From Pseudarthrobacter polychromogenes (GTDB lineage: Bacteria; Actinomycetota; Actinomycetes; Actinomycetales; Micrococcaceae), in the NCBI RefSeq assembly GCF_014644495.1, contig NZ_BMKU01000017.1:1-64000 (forward strand): a stretch of DNA of 64,000 nt, written 5' to 3'. Positions 51,742 to 58,862 of this stretch are shown here, piece by piece. A program made the translations under genes and the position numbers. Every line of letters begins with the position of its first letter. Position 1 is the first letter of the stretch. Under the pieces are notes generated by a model. That model saw nothing but the letters and a program-made list of their open reading frames with translations. It had not been told where the DNA came from and searched no databases.

Positions 51742-52737
51742 TCAGCCATCAAGAAGCTGTCGCATGGCATCGCCGATCTGATCCGTTTCCGCCCCGCGGA
51801 TTCCGGGCCGTCCGGCGATGTGCCCAAGGTTGGATTGGAGCGGGCGGAATTCTGCGCCGGGGATCATATCGGCTTCGATCCTGCTGTCCGCTTCGGGGAA
51901 ATAGAGGTCGGAGGTGCTGGGCATAACGATGCAGCGCGCCCGGATCCGCCCCAGTGCCGCCTCGAACCCGCCCCGTGCTGACGACCCGACGTCGGCCCGC
52001 TGCCACGTGCCCAGTCCCGTCAGCAGGTTGTTGGCATCCATGTGTTCGTGATCGTCCGCCCAGTCGTCCAGCACATGGTCAACGTCGCGGTAGCCGAGTT
52101 CCCGGTAAATTCCCTTTCGGAAGAACTCCTGGGAGTACGCCCAGCCGGCATACACCGTCCCAAAGGCCCGCAGGCCGCGGACAGGCGGGGAACTGTACCG
52201 GCCGCCGTCGTACGCCTGGTCAGCGGCCAGCGCCGCTTTCACACCCTCCAGGAACACGAAGTTGTGCGGTGAGCACCGGGCTGCCCCGGCAATCGGAAGG
52301 ATGCCGTAGACCATCCCTGGGTAACGGACAGCCCATTCGTACGCCTGCAGGGCACCCATGGACCAGCCGGCGACCATGCGGATGTGGCGGACCCCAAGAG
52401 CAGTGAGCAGGCGATGCTGTGCGATGACGTTGTCCGCGATGTCGACATCCGGAAAAGCCGCACCCCTGATCCCGGGGGAGGCGTTGGAGGGGGAGGTGGA
52501 GAGTCCGTTGCCGAACATGTTGACGGCGACAATGAACCAGCGTTCCGGGTCCAGCATCCTGCCCGGGCCGATCCAGGGTTCGTAGCTTGCGTGCGTGCCG
52601 GTGTAGTAAGAGGGGAGGAGTACGCAATTGTCCCGTGCCTCGTTGAGTTCCCCGTAGGTCTTATAGGCGAGCTTGGCGTCCGGCAGGTCCGGGCCGGAGA
52701 CCAGCCCGAACCTGCCGAGTGCGAATTCCTGGTGCAC
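51742..52737 (-). CDS. Homoserine O-acetyltransferase-fold alpha/beta hydrolase
   Basis: A 331-residue protein of the MetX/homoserine transacetylase superfamily. It has the nucleophile in GWSMGALQAYEWAVRYP, Asp in VMPSTSDLYFPEAD and His in NLGHIAGRPG, plus the family regions LLPSYYTGTHASYEPWIG and MFGNGLSTSPSNASPG. The GTG at 52737 is the start (AAGGGG upstream); the longer open frame overlaps glutamine synthetase. Eight bases separate it from that gene, so it is co-expressed with it. Members next to type III glutamine synthetases are more likely amide hydrolases or acyltransferases than true methionine enzymes; this is inference. Confidence 0.85.
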   Translation of the reverse strand: MHQEFALGRFGLVSGPDLPDAKLAYKTYGELNEARDNCVLLPSYYTGTHASYEPWIGPGRMLDPERWFIVAVNMFGNGLSTSPSNASPGIRGAAFPDVDIADNVIAQHRLLTALGVRHIRMVAGWSMGALQAYEWAVRYPGMVYGILPIAGAARCSPHNFVFLEGVKAALAADQAYDGGRYSSPPVRGLRAFGTVYAGWAYSQEFFRKGIYRELGYRDVDHVLDDWADDHEHMDANNLLTGLGTWQRADVGSSARGGFEAALGRIRARCIVMPSTSDLYFPEADSRIEADMIPGAEFRPLQSNLGHIAGRPGIRGAETDQIGDAMRQLLDG

Positions 52738-52745
52738 GGGACCCC

Positions 52746-54107
52746 TTAGAAGAACTTCAGGTACCGCTTGGTCTCCCATTCGGAGACGTGGGCCTGGTAT
52801 TCGTCCCACTCCTGCCCCTTGTAATCGATGTAGGCGTTGTACATCGACTCGCCGAACACATCGCGGGACAGGCTGTCCGCCGCAAACTCCTCGACGGCCT
52901 CGCCAAGGCTCCGGGGGAGCAGGCCCAGGCCGTTCTTCAGGATCTCTGCTTCCGTGTAGTTGTACATGTTCTCGGTGTGCGGCGCCCCGGGATCGAGGTT
53001 CTCGCGGATGCCTTCCAGCCCTGCCGCGAGGATGATGGCAGCACCGAGATAGGGGTTGCAGCTGATGTCCGCTGCGCGGCACTCCACTCGGCCGCCCGCC
53101 AGGGGCACGCGGATCATGTTGGTGCGGTTGTTGTTGCCATAGCTGACGAACACAGGCGCCCACGTGGAGCCGGACATGCTGCCCTTGCGGACCAGGCGCT
53201 TGTAGCTGTTGACGGTGGGGGCGATGACGGCGCAGATGGCGGGTGCGTGCTTCAGGACGCCGGCGATGAACTTGTACCCCAGTTCCGAGATGCCGCAGCC
53301 GCGGGGGTCGTCGTCGGTCTCGAAAAGGTTGACGCCGGTTTCCGCGTCGGCAAGGGACATGTTGAAGTGGGCGCCGGAGCCGCTCCGGTCGGCGAAGGGC
53401 TTCGGCATGAACGTGGCGAAGTACCCGTGCTTGCGGACCATCTCGTTGGCCATGAGCCGGAAGAACACTGCACGGTCCGCCATCGTGAGGGCATCCGAGT
53501 ACTTGAAGTCGATCTCGAACTGTCCCTGGGCGTCCTCATGGTCGAAGGAGTAGACGCCCCAGCCCATGTCGTTCATTGCCTCGACCATCTCGGTGAGCCA
53601 GTCGAAGTTGTCCAGCGCTGCCGGGGCGGTGTAGCAGGGCTTGCTGAGGTTGTCCCGGTCGCTGACCTCAACAGGGCCCCCGGGGGTGTCCTTCAGGACG
53701 AAGAACTCGGTCTCGATACCCAGATTGAAGGTGAATCCCAGCTCCTTGGCGGCTTCAAGCTGCCGCTTCAGGATGTTCCGTGAGGCCGCCTCGAAGGGCT
53801 TGCCCTCGGTGTAGAGGTCGCTGGCGAAGTAGGCCACCTCCTTGCGCCAGGGCAGCTGTACGGCGCTGTCCAGGTCGGGAATGGCCGAGAGCTCCTCGTC
53901 GCTGATGTCCTGGGGGAGGCCATCCAGTGCGGCGCCGGTGAACAGTTCCGAGCCGGCGGCCATCTGCGGCAGGTGCGAGAGCGGAACGAACTTCGTCTTG
54001 ATGTTGCCGTGCAGGTCGACGAAGCTCGACATTGCGTATTTGACCCCAGCTTCCCGGAGCTTCTGCTGCACTGTCTCAACTGCGGCCTGTGCTGATTCCA
54101 CACTCAT
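52746..54107 (-). CDS. Type III-like glutamine synthetase (GlnT/amide ligase type)
   Basis: An ATP-dependent ligase that joins glutamate with ammonia or an amine. The 453 residues show the GS active-site set: GIETEFF, DHEDAQGQFEIDF, GSGAHFNMS, PTVNSYKRL, NNRTNMIRVPL and the VECRAAD stretch. The N-terminal MSSFVDLHGNIKTKFVP replaces the usual GlnA beginning, and the Tyr adenylylation loop of GlnA is not seen. The pattern fits the GSIII/GlnT subgroup, which includes gamma-glutamylmethylamide synthetases. The ATG at 54107 has AAGGAGAC directly upstream. Two 17-bp operators lie 45 and 80 bases before it. Confidence 0.88.
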   Translation of the reverse strand: MSVESAQAAVETVQQKLREAGVKYAMSSFVDLHGNIKTKFVPLSHLPQMAAGSELFTGAALDGLPQDISDEELSAIPDLDSAVQLPWRKEVAYFASDLYTEGKPFEAASRNILKRQLEAAKELGFTFNLGIETEFFVLKDTPGGPVEVSDRDNLSKPCYTAPAALDNFDWLTEMVEAMNDMGWGVYSFDHEDAQGQFEIDFKYSDALTMADRAVFFRLMANEMVRKHGYFATFMPKPFADRSGSGAHFNMSLADAETGVNLFETDDDPRGCGISELGYKFIAGVLKHAPAICAVIAPTVNSYKRLVRKGSMSGSTWAPVFVSYGNNNRTNMIRVPLAGGRVECRAADISCNPYLGAAIILAAGLEGIRENLDPGAPHTENMYNYTEAEILKNGLGLLPRSLGEAVEEFAADSLSRDVFGESMYNAYIDYKGQEWDEYQAHVSEWETKRYLKFF

Positions 54108-54151
54108 GGTGTCTCCTTGTTCGTTCGCTTCGGCATCCTGGCCGACGCCTT

Positions 54152-54203
54152 TTCGATAAGTTATTGAAAGTCTGTCCACCGGCAATTTCGATAGAGTGTC
54201 GAA
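54152..54203. promoter_or_regulatory. Twin 17-bp TetR-type operators in the glutamine synthetase/tetR divergent region
   Basis: Site 1 TTCGATAAGTTATTGAA (54152-54168) and site 2 TTCGATAGAGTGTCGAA (54187-54203), start to start 35 bases. Site 2 extends to a perfect dyad CAATTTCGA/TCGAAATTG (54183-54207). The same pair with the same spacing recurs upstream of amt. Confidence 0.8.
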
Positions 54204-54278
54204 ATTGTTTCACGCCCGTAAATCATTCGCAGATAAGCTCTGGGGTAGGTTCAGGAAAAGCGGGAGCAGGGGTATGAG

Positions 54279-54983
54279 ATGACAAAGGATGCTGCACCAT
54301 CGGCTGCAGGCCGGCCGCGGCTGAGCGGCGCCCCCACGGGTTCCCCGCGGCAGGACATCATCCGTGAGGCCACCGCGCTGTTCGTGGCAAAAGGGTACGC
54401 GGAAACCACCATGAGTGAAATTGCCCGCAGTGCCGGGCTGCGGCAGTCCTCGCTCTACTACTGGTTTGCCCGCAAGGAGCACATCCTCCAGGCCCTGCTC
54501 GAGGAAAACCGCAGCTCCCTGGCCCTGGCTGCGTCGCTGGAGGGGCGGTCCGGTCCGGCCGCACCCCGGCTGTATGCCGTCCTGCACGCCGATGCCATGC
54601 AGTTGTGCTCGGCGCCCCTGGATTTCTACGAGTTCGAGCGGGTGGCGCGGTCCCAGCCCCAGAACTTCGGCGCATTCTTTGACGACTACGCCGCGCTGCA
54701 CGGGCTGACGGCATCAATTGTCCGGCAGGGTGTCGAGTCGGGCGAGTTCCAGGCTGTTGAGTCCGAAGATGCCGCCACGGCCGCGCTGGGTCTGAACGAG
54801 GGCCTCCAGCGTCACTATCGCCAGCCATTGCCGGGCCTGCGCTCGTATTCCGCAGAACAGGTCTCCGGGCTCAGCGCAGACACCACCCTCGCCCGGCTGC
54901 TGGCGGCCCCTGGCAAGTTGGCCGCTGTCCGGGCGGAGGCTGCGGATCTTACTGCCGGGTGGAACCCTTCTGCCGAAAGTTAA
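54279..54983 (+). CDS. TetR-family repressor of the ammonium cluster
   Basis: A 234-residue TetR protein. The DNA-binding domain (about 24-80) reads ATALFVAKGYAETTMSEIAR followed by SAGLRQSSLYYWFARKEHIL. The C-terminal ligand domain carries SAPLDFYEFERVARSQPQNF. It lies between divergent glutamine synthetase and downstream amt, and both promoter regions carry paired TTCGATA dyads, so it most likely represses both and itself. By position it resembles AmtR-type nitrogen regulators, though orthology is not shown. An 85-base gap with GGGAGCAGGGG precedes the ATG. Confidence 0.92.
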   Translation: MTKDAAPSAAGRPRLSGAPTGSPRQDIIREATALFVAKGYAETTMSEIARSAGLRQSSLYYWFARKEHILQALLEENRSSLALAASLEGRSGPAAPRLYAVLHADAMQLCSAPLDFYEFERVARSQPQNFGAFFDDYAALHGLTASIVRQGVESGEFQAVESEDAATAALGLNEGLQRHYRQPLPGLRSYSAEQVSGLSADTTLARLLAAPGKLAAVRAEAADLTAGWNPSAES

Positions 54984-54998
54984 TCCATCCGAAACGAA

Positions 54999-55050
54999 TT
55001 CGATATGGCATCGAAAACGTCGGCTCCAAGAATTTAGATAGCGTATCGAA
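54999..55050. promoter_or_regulatory. Twin 17-bp TetR-type operators upstream of amt
   Basis: Site 3 TTCGATATGGCATCGAA (54999-55015) and site 4 TTAGATAGCGTATCGAA (55034-55050), again 35 bases start to start. They end 91 and 56 bases before the amt ATG, mirroring the geometry at the glutamine synthetase promoter. Confidence 0.8.
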
Positions 55051-55106
55051 ACGCTGGTGCCCCGCTCCCCGGGCGGCGTGCCCGTCACCTAGCCTTGGAG
55101 ATTCGT

Positions 55107-56462
55107 ATGGACACTGCCACTATCGCCGGCAATACGGCGTGGGTGCTCACCGCCGTCATTGCAGTCGCGCTGATGTTGCCCGGCCTGGCGCTCTTCTACG
55201 GCGGAATGGTCAGCCGCAAGACTGCCATGAACATGATGCTCATGGTGTTCGGCTCCTTCTGCGTCGTTGGCGTTCTCTGGATCGCCTTCGGCTACTCCGC
55301 CGTCTTCGGAAATTCCATCGGCGGGCTGGGCCTGCTGGGTAACCCGCTGGAGTTCGCCGGGCTGGGCCAGCTTCTGACCGCCCCTGACGACGCCGCCCTG
55401 CCGCCCCTCGCGCTGGCGGCTCTGCACCTGATGTTCGCGGGGCTGACAGCCGGCATCGTGGCAGGAGCGGCGGCAGACCGGATGAAGTTTGGCGCCTGGC
55501 TGGCTTTCGCCGGGATCTGGGCGAGCCTGGTCTATTTCCCGGTGGCGCACTGGGTGTTCGCGTTCGACTCGGCGGACGGCTCGGTCCGGGGCGGCTGGAT
55601 CGCCAACACTTTGGGCGCCATTGACTACGCCGGCAGCACGGCCATCCACGTGAACTCAGGTGTGGCCGCGCTGGCCCTGGCTCTTGTGCTCGGCAAGCGC
55701 CGCACGTGGCCCGTGCAGCCCAAGGCCCACAGCCTGCCTCTGACCCTCCTGGGCGTCGGGCTCCTCTTCACGGGATGGATTGGATTCGACGGTAGCGGGC
55801 TGGGCGCTGCGGACAACAATGCCGCCGTGGCAGTCTTCAACACCGTCGCCGCCACCTGCGCGGGCGTCGTCGTCTGGCTCCTCGTAGAGAAGATCCGGGA
55901 CGGCCACCCCACCACCCTTGGTGCCTCCTCAGGCGCCATCGCCGCCCTCGTGGCCATCACGCCGTCGTGCGGTGCCGTCACCCCGCTCGCTGCCCTGGCC
56001 ATTGGCGGAGCCGCCGGCGCAGTCTGCTACTTCGCCGTTGCACTCAAGTACAAGCTCGGTTTCGACGATGCCCTCGACGTCACGGCACTGCACTTCATTG
56101 GCGGTGTGGTGGGCGGCCTCCTGATCGGCATCCTCTCCACTCCGGAGGCACCCAGCGGCGGGGCAGGGCTGCTCTACGGAGGGGGCTTCGAGCTCCTCGG
56201 CCGCCAGGCCCTGGCCATCCTGGCAGTCTTCGCCTACACCTTCTCGGTCACGTGGGTGATCGCAAAGGTCCTTGACCTGACCATGGGCATCCGGGTTGCG
56301 GCGCCGGTGGAGGCGAAAGGACTCGACATCAGCCTCCACGCCGAGAACGCCTACGAAAACGGTGAAGACAAGGCTCACGCCCCGCGCGGCCACGCCGAAC
56401 AGCTGCACCATCTGGTGGGCCAAGCAGCGGTTGAGGAGAAGCCGGCGCCAACCGCCCGCTAA
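55107..56462 (+). CDS. amt: Ammonium transporter (Amt/AmtB family)
   Basis: A 451-residue channel with 11 predicted transmembrane helices. Conserved features: MLPGLALFYGGMVSRKTAMNM, the pore twin histidines His181 (TAIHVNSGVAAL) and His329 (TALHFIGGVVGG), and FTGWIGFDGSGLGAADN. A 50-residue hydrophilic C-terminal tail (EDKAHAPRGHAEQLHHLVG) may contact a PII protein. The ATG at 55107 is preferred to a TTG at 55095 because GGAG stands 8 bases before it. It imports ammonium for the glutamine synthetase of the same regulon. Confidence 0.95.
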   Translation: MDTATIAGNTAWVLTAVIAVALMLPGLALFYGGMVSRKTAMNMMLMVFGSFCVVGVLWIAFGYSAVFGNSIGGLGLLGNPLEFAGLGQLLTAPDDAALPPLALAALHLMFAGLTAGIVAGAAADRMKFGAWLAFAGIWASLVYFPVAHWVFAFDSADGSVRGGWIANTLGAIDYAGSTAIHVNSGVAALALALVLGKRRTWPVQPKAHSLPLTLLGVGLLFTGWIGFDGSGLGAADNNAAVAVFNTVAATCAGVVVWLLVEKIRDGHPTTLGASSGAIAALVAITPSCGAVTPLAALAIGGAAGAVCYFAVALKYKLGFDDALDVTALHFIGGVVGGLLIGILSTPEAPSGGAGLLYGGGFELLGRQALAILAVFAYTFSVTWVIAKVLDLTMGIRVAAPVEAKGLDISLHAENAYENGEDKAHAPRGHAEQLHHLVGQAAVEEKPAPTAR

Positions 56463-56470
56463 AACCTGTG

Positions 56471-56525
56471 GGGGACCGGCGGATCAGCCCGCTGTCAGAT
56501 CCGCGGGACGCACTCGCCGGTCCCC
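56471..56525. terminator. Nested hairpin between amt and the matrixin gene
   Basis: GGGGACCGGCG (56471-56481) pairs with CGCCGGTCCCC (56515-56525), enclosing GCGGATC/GATCCGC (56479-56485 and 56498-56504). It overlaps the last codons of the convergent protease gene and can serve both strands. Confidence 0.6.
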
Positions 56526-57577
56526 AACAATGCCGGGCCGGCGCGGTCGCCGGCGCCGAAGTCCAGCTGCCCGCTGTTCTCTTCGTACATCAGCTGGGTG
56601 GGGTCGTTGACGTGGTCCAGCCCGACGACATGCGCCAGCTCATGCATGATGACAGCCCGAACCAGGGCCGGCCCGTCGGGATAGGCGAGCGTTTCCGCGA
56701 GGCCCGGTGCGTCGAGGAGGACCTGGCCGCTGACGTACACGTAGGGCTCGCCTGGCACCTGGATCGACGAACTGCCGCCGGTCCCCGCAACCCTCCCTTC
56801 CAGTTCCGGCGCTTCGCCCGGTGTGGACCACGCAACCAGGATCGGCGCCCACTTCTTGCCGTACCGGTCAGGCTGGTATGCGTCGCGGTCTAATGACGGC
56901 GCCTCGGAGGTAGGCCCGTCGTAGACGAACTGCAGTCCGGTAGCAGCAGAAACCGCGGCTACGGACTCCTGGATGAGCTGCTCCGTACCCGGTGGTGCCA
57001 TATCCGGGCGGACCACGTAATGGACCGGGCGGCACGGGTCGTAGGCCACAAATGGTCGGTCAGGGTCAGGAGACTCCTGCAGGACGAACGCGGTAGACCC
57101 GGTGGTGGCAGGCGGGACGCCGAGCGGAGACGAAGCAGCTTCGATCCCCGGTGGAGGCACATCTGATCCGGGCAGGTGGGGCAGTGCAGCGGACAGGACA
57201 AACCGGTCGAAAAGTGTGGGAGTGAAGTAAAGCCCGATAACGAGCGCGAGGCCCAGGACCGTTGCTGACCGCGACCTCCACTTGCGGGTCCCTGCTTGTT
57301 TGATCCTGCGGTAGCCGCGTCTTTTCCCTGCCTTTGGTGCAGTGACTCTACGCCAGGGCTCGGGATCCTGCAGCTTCCCGAGGGCCTCATCGATCGCCCA
57401 CTGGGGGATGCGCCCGCTCGGCGAACGCCGGACGCCCGGGATGTTCCGTCCACCAACAAGCGTGCCTGGAAAATCCTTCTTGCCGAAATCCGGTACCACC
57501 GGCTGCCCCCTTGTGCCCCCAAACCCATCCCTGAGATAGGTTTGCTCAGCATAATGGCTGGTTCCAGCCCCCGCCAC
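56495..57577 (-). CDS. Membrane-anchored matrixin-like zinc protease
   Basis: A 360-residue type II membrane protein: a basic cytoplasmic N-terminus of about 100 residues (KAGKRRGYRRIKQAGTRKWR), one transmembrane helix (SATVLGLALVIGLYFTP) and an extracellular metalloprotease domain. The metzincin zinc motif is complete, HELAHVVGLDH, followed by a likely Met-turn in QLMYEENSG. Upstream strands (VHYVVRPDMAPPGTEQ) fit the matrixin/peptidase M10-like fold. The GTG start at 57577 lacks a clear ribosome site, so the true start may differ. It probably trims cell-surface or extracellular proteins. Confidence 0.86.
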   Translation of the reverse strand: MAGAGTSHYAEQTYLRDGFGGTRGQPVVPDFGKKDFPGTLVGGRNIPGVRRSPSGRIPQWAIDEALGKLQDPEPWRRVTAPKAGKRRGYRRIKQAGTRKWRSRSATVLGLALVIGLYFTPTLFDRFVLSAALPHLPGSDVPPPGIEAASSPLGVPPATTGSTAFVLQESPDPDRPFVAYDPCRPVHYVVRPDMAPPGTEQLIQESVAAVSAATGLQFVYDGPTSEAPSLDRDAYQPDRYGKKWAPILVAWSTPGEAPELEGRVAGTGGSSSIQVPGEPYVYVSGQVLLDAPGLAETLAYPDGPALVRAVIMHELAHVVGLDHVNDPTQLMYEENSGQLDFGAGDRAGPALLGTGECVPRI

Positions 57578-57618
57578 AGGTGGGTTGGAGCGTTGCAGAG
57601 CATGGTAGTTTTGCGCCG

Positions 57619-57873
57619 CTACTCCTGTCCCAGTTGGACTGATCGCTTCCCTGTTGGGGGACAGCCGGCTAACCGCAGTCCTTGAGCCTCAAGTGCAGCC
57701 TCCAGAATGCGGACCGCTTTTGGACCGACCCCGTGCATAGCGAGTAATTCGCTGCGACTGCAGGCGGCCACCTGGACCAGCGAGCTGACGCCGGCCGCGA
57801 GCAGGGCGCTGTTTGCTGGGCGTCCGATCGGGGGTAGGTCACCGATTTGTGCAGGAGTATCCCGGGTGCTCAT
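57619..57873 (-). CDS. Small helix-hairpin-helix DNA-binding-like protein
   Basis: An 84-residue protein built around IGRPANSALLAAGVSSLVQV and SRSELLAMHGVGPKAVRILE, a helix-hairpin-helix motif with the HGVGPKA hairpin that contacts the DNA backbone. Stand-alone proteins of this type are common in actinobacteria and have no assigned role. GGAGG is 12 bases before the ATG. It lies 42 bases upstream of the protease gene and may be co-transcribed with it. Confidence 0.85.
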   Translation of the reverse strand: MSTRDTPAQIGDLPPIGRPANSALLAAGVSSLVQVAACSRSELLAMHGVGPKAVRILEAALEAQGLRLAGCPPTGKRSVQLGQE

Positions 57874-58224
57874 GTAGGCATGCTACCTCCGCGCCCAGGG
57901 CGTTTCACTCCAACAAACCCCCGTGGATGATTCCGGCCCATCTCCCTTTCTTTTAATCCTCCGCAGGAAAATTCCTGTCTGCATGATGCCTGCAGTCACG
58001 TTTAACCTGGGGTGGGACTGCGGCTTTATTTGGGAATTCCAGAGGGCGTGAAACTGCGGGGGCAAGGCTCATTTTTGGAAAGGTGGCACAAAATTTTGGT
58101 GCGGCTCGGCGCGCAGCTGTGAGCGCTGTGACGCCCGGAAACGCGCGGTTTGCGAAGGACTGGCGAAAAAAATAAAAGTAGGTATTGTACTGGGTAACGC
58201 AAAGCACAGAAAGGCGTGATTCCG
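57874..58224. other. Intergenic region, 351 bases, no protein gene seen
   Basis: Divergent spacer between the helix-hairpin-helix gene and the 44-aa gene. Minus-strand open frames here lack ribosome sites and family features. It holds a small dyad GCAC-AAAATTTTG-GTGC (about 58086-58102) and an A-rich stretch (GAAAAAAATAAAAG near 58167) that may be part of the promoter of the small gene at 58225. Confidence 0.5.
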
Positions 58225-58359
58225 ATGTCCGGAAAATCCCCCAAAAGCGGCGCAGTAAAAAAGGCCGGCAAGACAATTCTCGAAAAGCGTGCCGATAAAA
58301 GGGCTAAAAATGAGAACAGCGAACTGAATTTCGCAAAGCCGCGCAAGAACCAGCGCTAA
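58225..58359 (+). CDS. Very small basic protein, 44 aa
   Basis: A short gene: ATG at 58225, TAA at 58357-58359. The product is highly charged, beginning MSGKSPKSGAVKKAG, with the core ILEKRADKRAKNE and end FAKPRKNQR. Tiny lysine/arginine-rich proteins with an LxEKRAxKRAK core are widespread in actinobacteria. They may bind nucleic acid or the ribosome, but no role is established to my knowledge. AAAGG lies 10 bases before the ATG. It stands alone. Confidence 0.78.
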   Translation: MSGKSPKSGAVKKAGKTILEKRADKRAKNENSELNFAKPRKNQR

Positions 58360-58456
58360 CAAGCCCGCGGGCAGCCGGGACCGGAACTCCTAGCCCGCCC
58401 GGCTGCCCGCGCTCCACCCGTCTGCACCCCCCCGTGCTCAGTTCCAAGGACACGCC

Positions 58457-58801
58457 ATGAACTTCTCCTGCAACGCCCTGGTGGTTCCGGCCCGGCTGGC
58501 CCACCCGGTGCACCTCAGACCCCTGGTTCTGGACGCCACAGCACTTCAGCGAGTGGCTGCCGGAAACATCGGGTACATCGCCGGCCGCGGCTGGCGCGCC
58601 TACCTGAACAATGACGGAAGCCGGTCCTTTCCCAACCTGCGGGCGGAAGTCCTCATCCGCGAAGCCGGCGTCGAGCCGGATGACACCATCCACGGAACGG
58701 CGCTCTTCCTGGGGTACGTCAACCCTGGCGAAGAGACGGACGCGCCCCACCACCTCATCAGCCTCGCTGAGCAACTGTTCGACATGCCGCTGGCTGCGTA
58801 A
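58457..58801 (+). CDS. Hypothetical protein, DUF3846-like
   Basis: A 114-residue protein with a pattern like DUF3846: a short N-terminal strand, ALQRVAAGNIGYIAGRGWRA, a beta hairpin with YLNNDGSRSFPNLRAEVLIR and a GTALFLGYVNPGEE end. The C-terminus has an amphipathic helix (HHLISLAEQLFDMP). Proteins of this type are often found in plasmids and phages, and their role is unknown. It is followed 20 bases on by a gene-end hairpin. The domain name is a pattern judgement. Confidence 0.72.
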   Translation: MNFSCNALVVPARLAHPVHLRPLVLDATALQRVAAGNIGYIAGRGWRAYLNNDGSRSFPNLRAEVLIREAGVEPDDTIHGTALFLGYVNPGEETDAPHHLISLAEQLFDMPLAA

Positions 58802-58821
58802 ACGTTGCAGGAGGCAAGGCG

Positions 58822-58845
58822 CGACGGCGGGAGGTCCCGCCGTCG
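58822..58845. terminator. Gene-end hairpin of the GACGGCGGG family
   Basis: CGACGGCGGGA (58822-58832) and TCCCGCCGTCG (58835-58845), followed by TCCTTTCCC. It is shared between the plus-strand hypothetical gene and the end of the minus-strand arsA gene. Confidence 0.8.
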
Positions 58846-58862
58846 TCCTTTCCCACCTTTTG

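Noticed and set aside
52738..53163. N-terminal extension of the MetX-like gene into the glutamine synthetase gene
   Set aside because: The extension is out-of-frame glutamine synthetase sequence; a GTG with a ribosome site follows that gene's stop.
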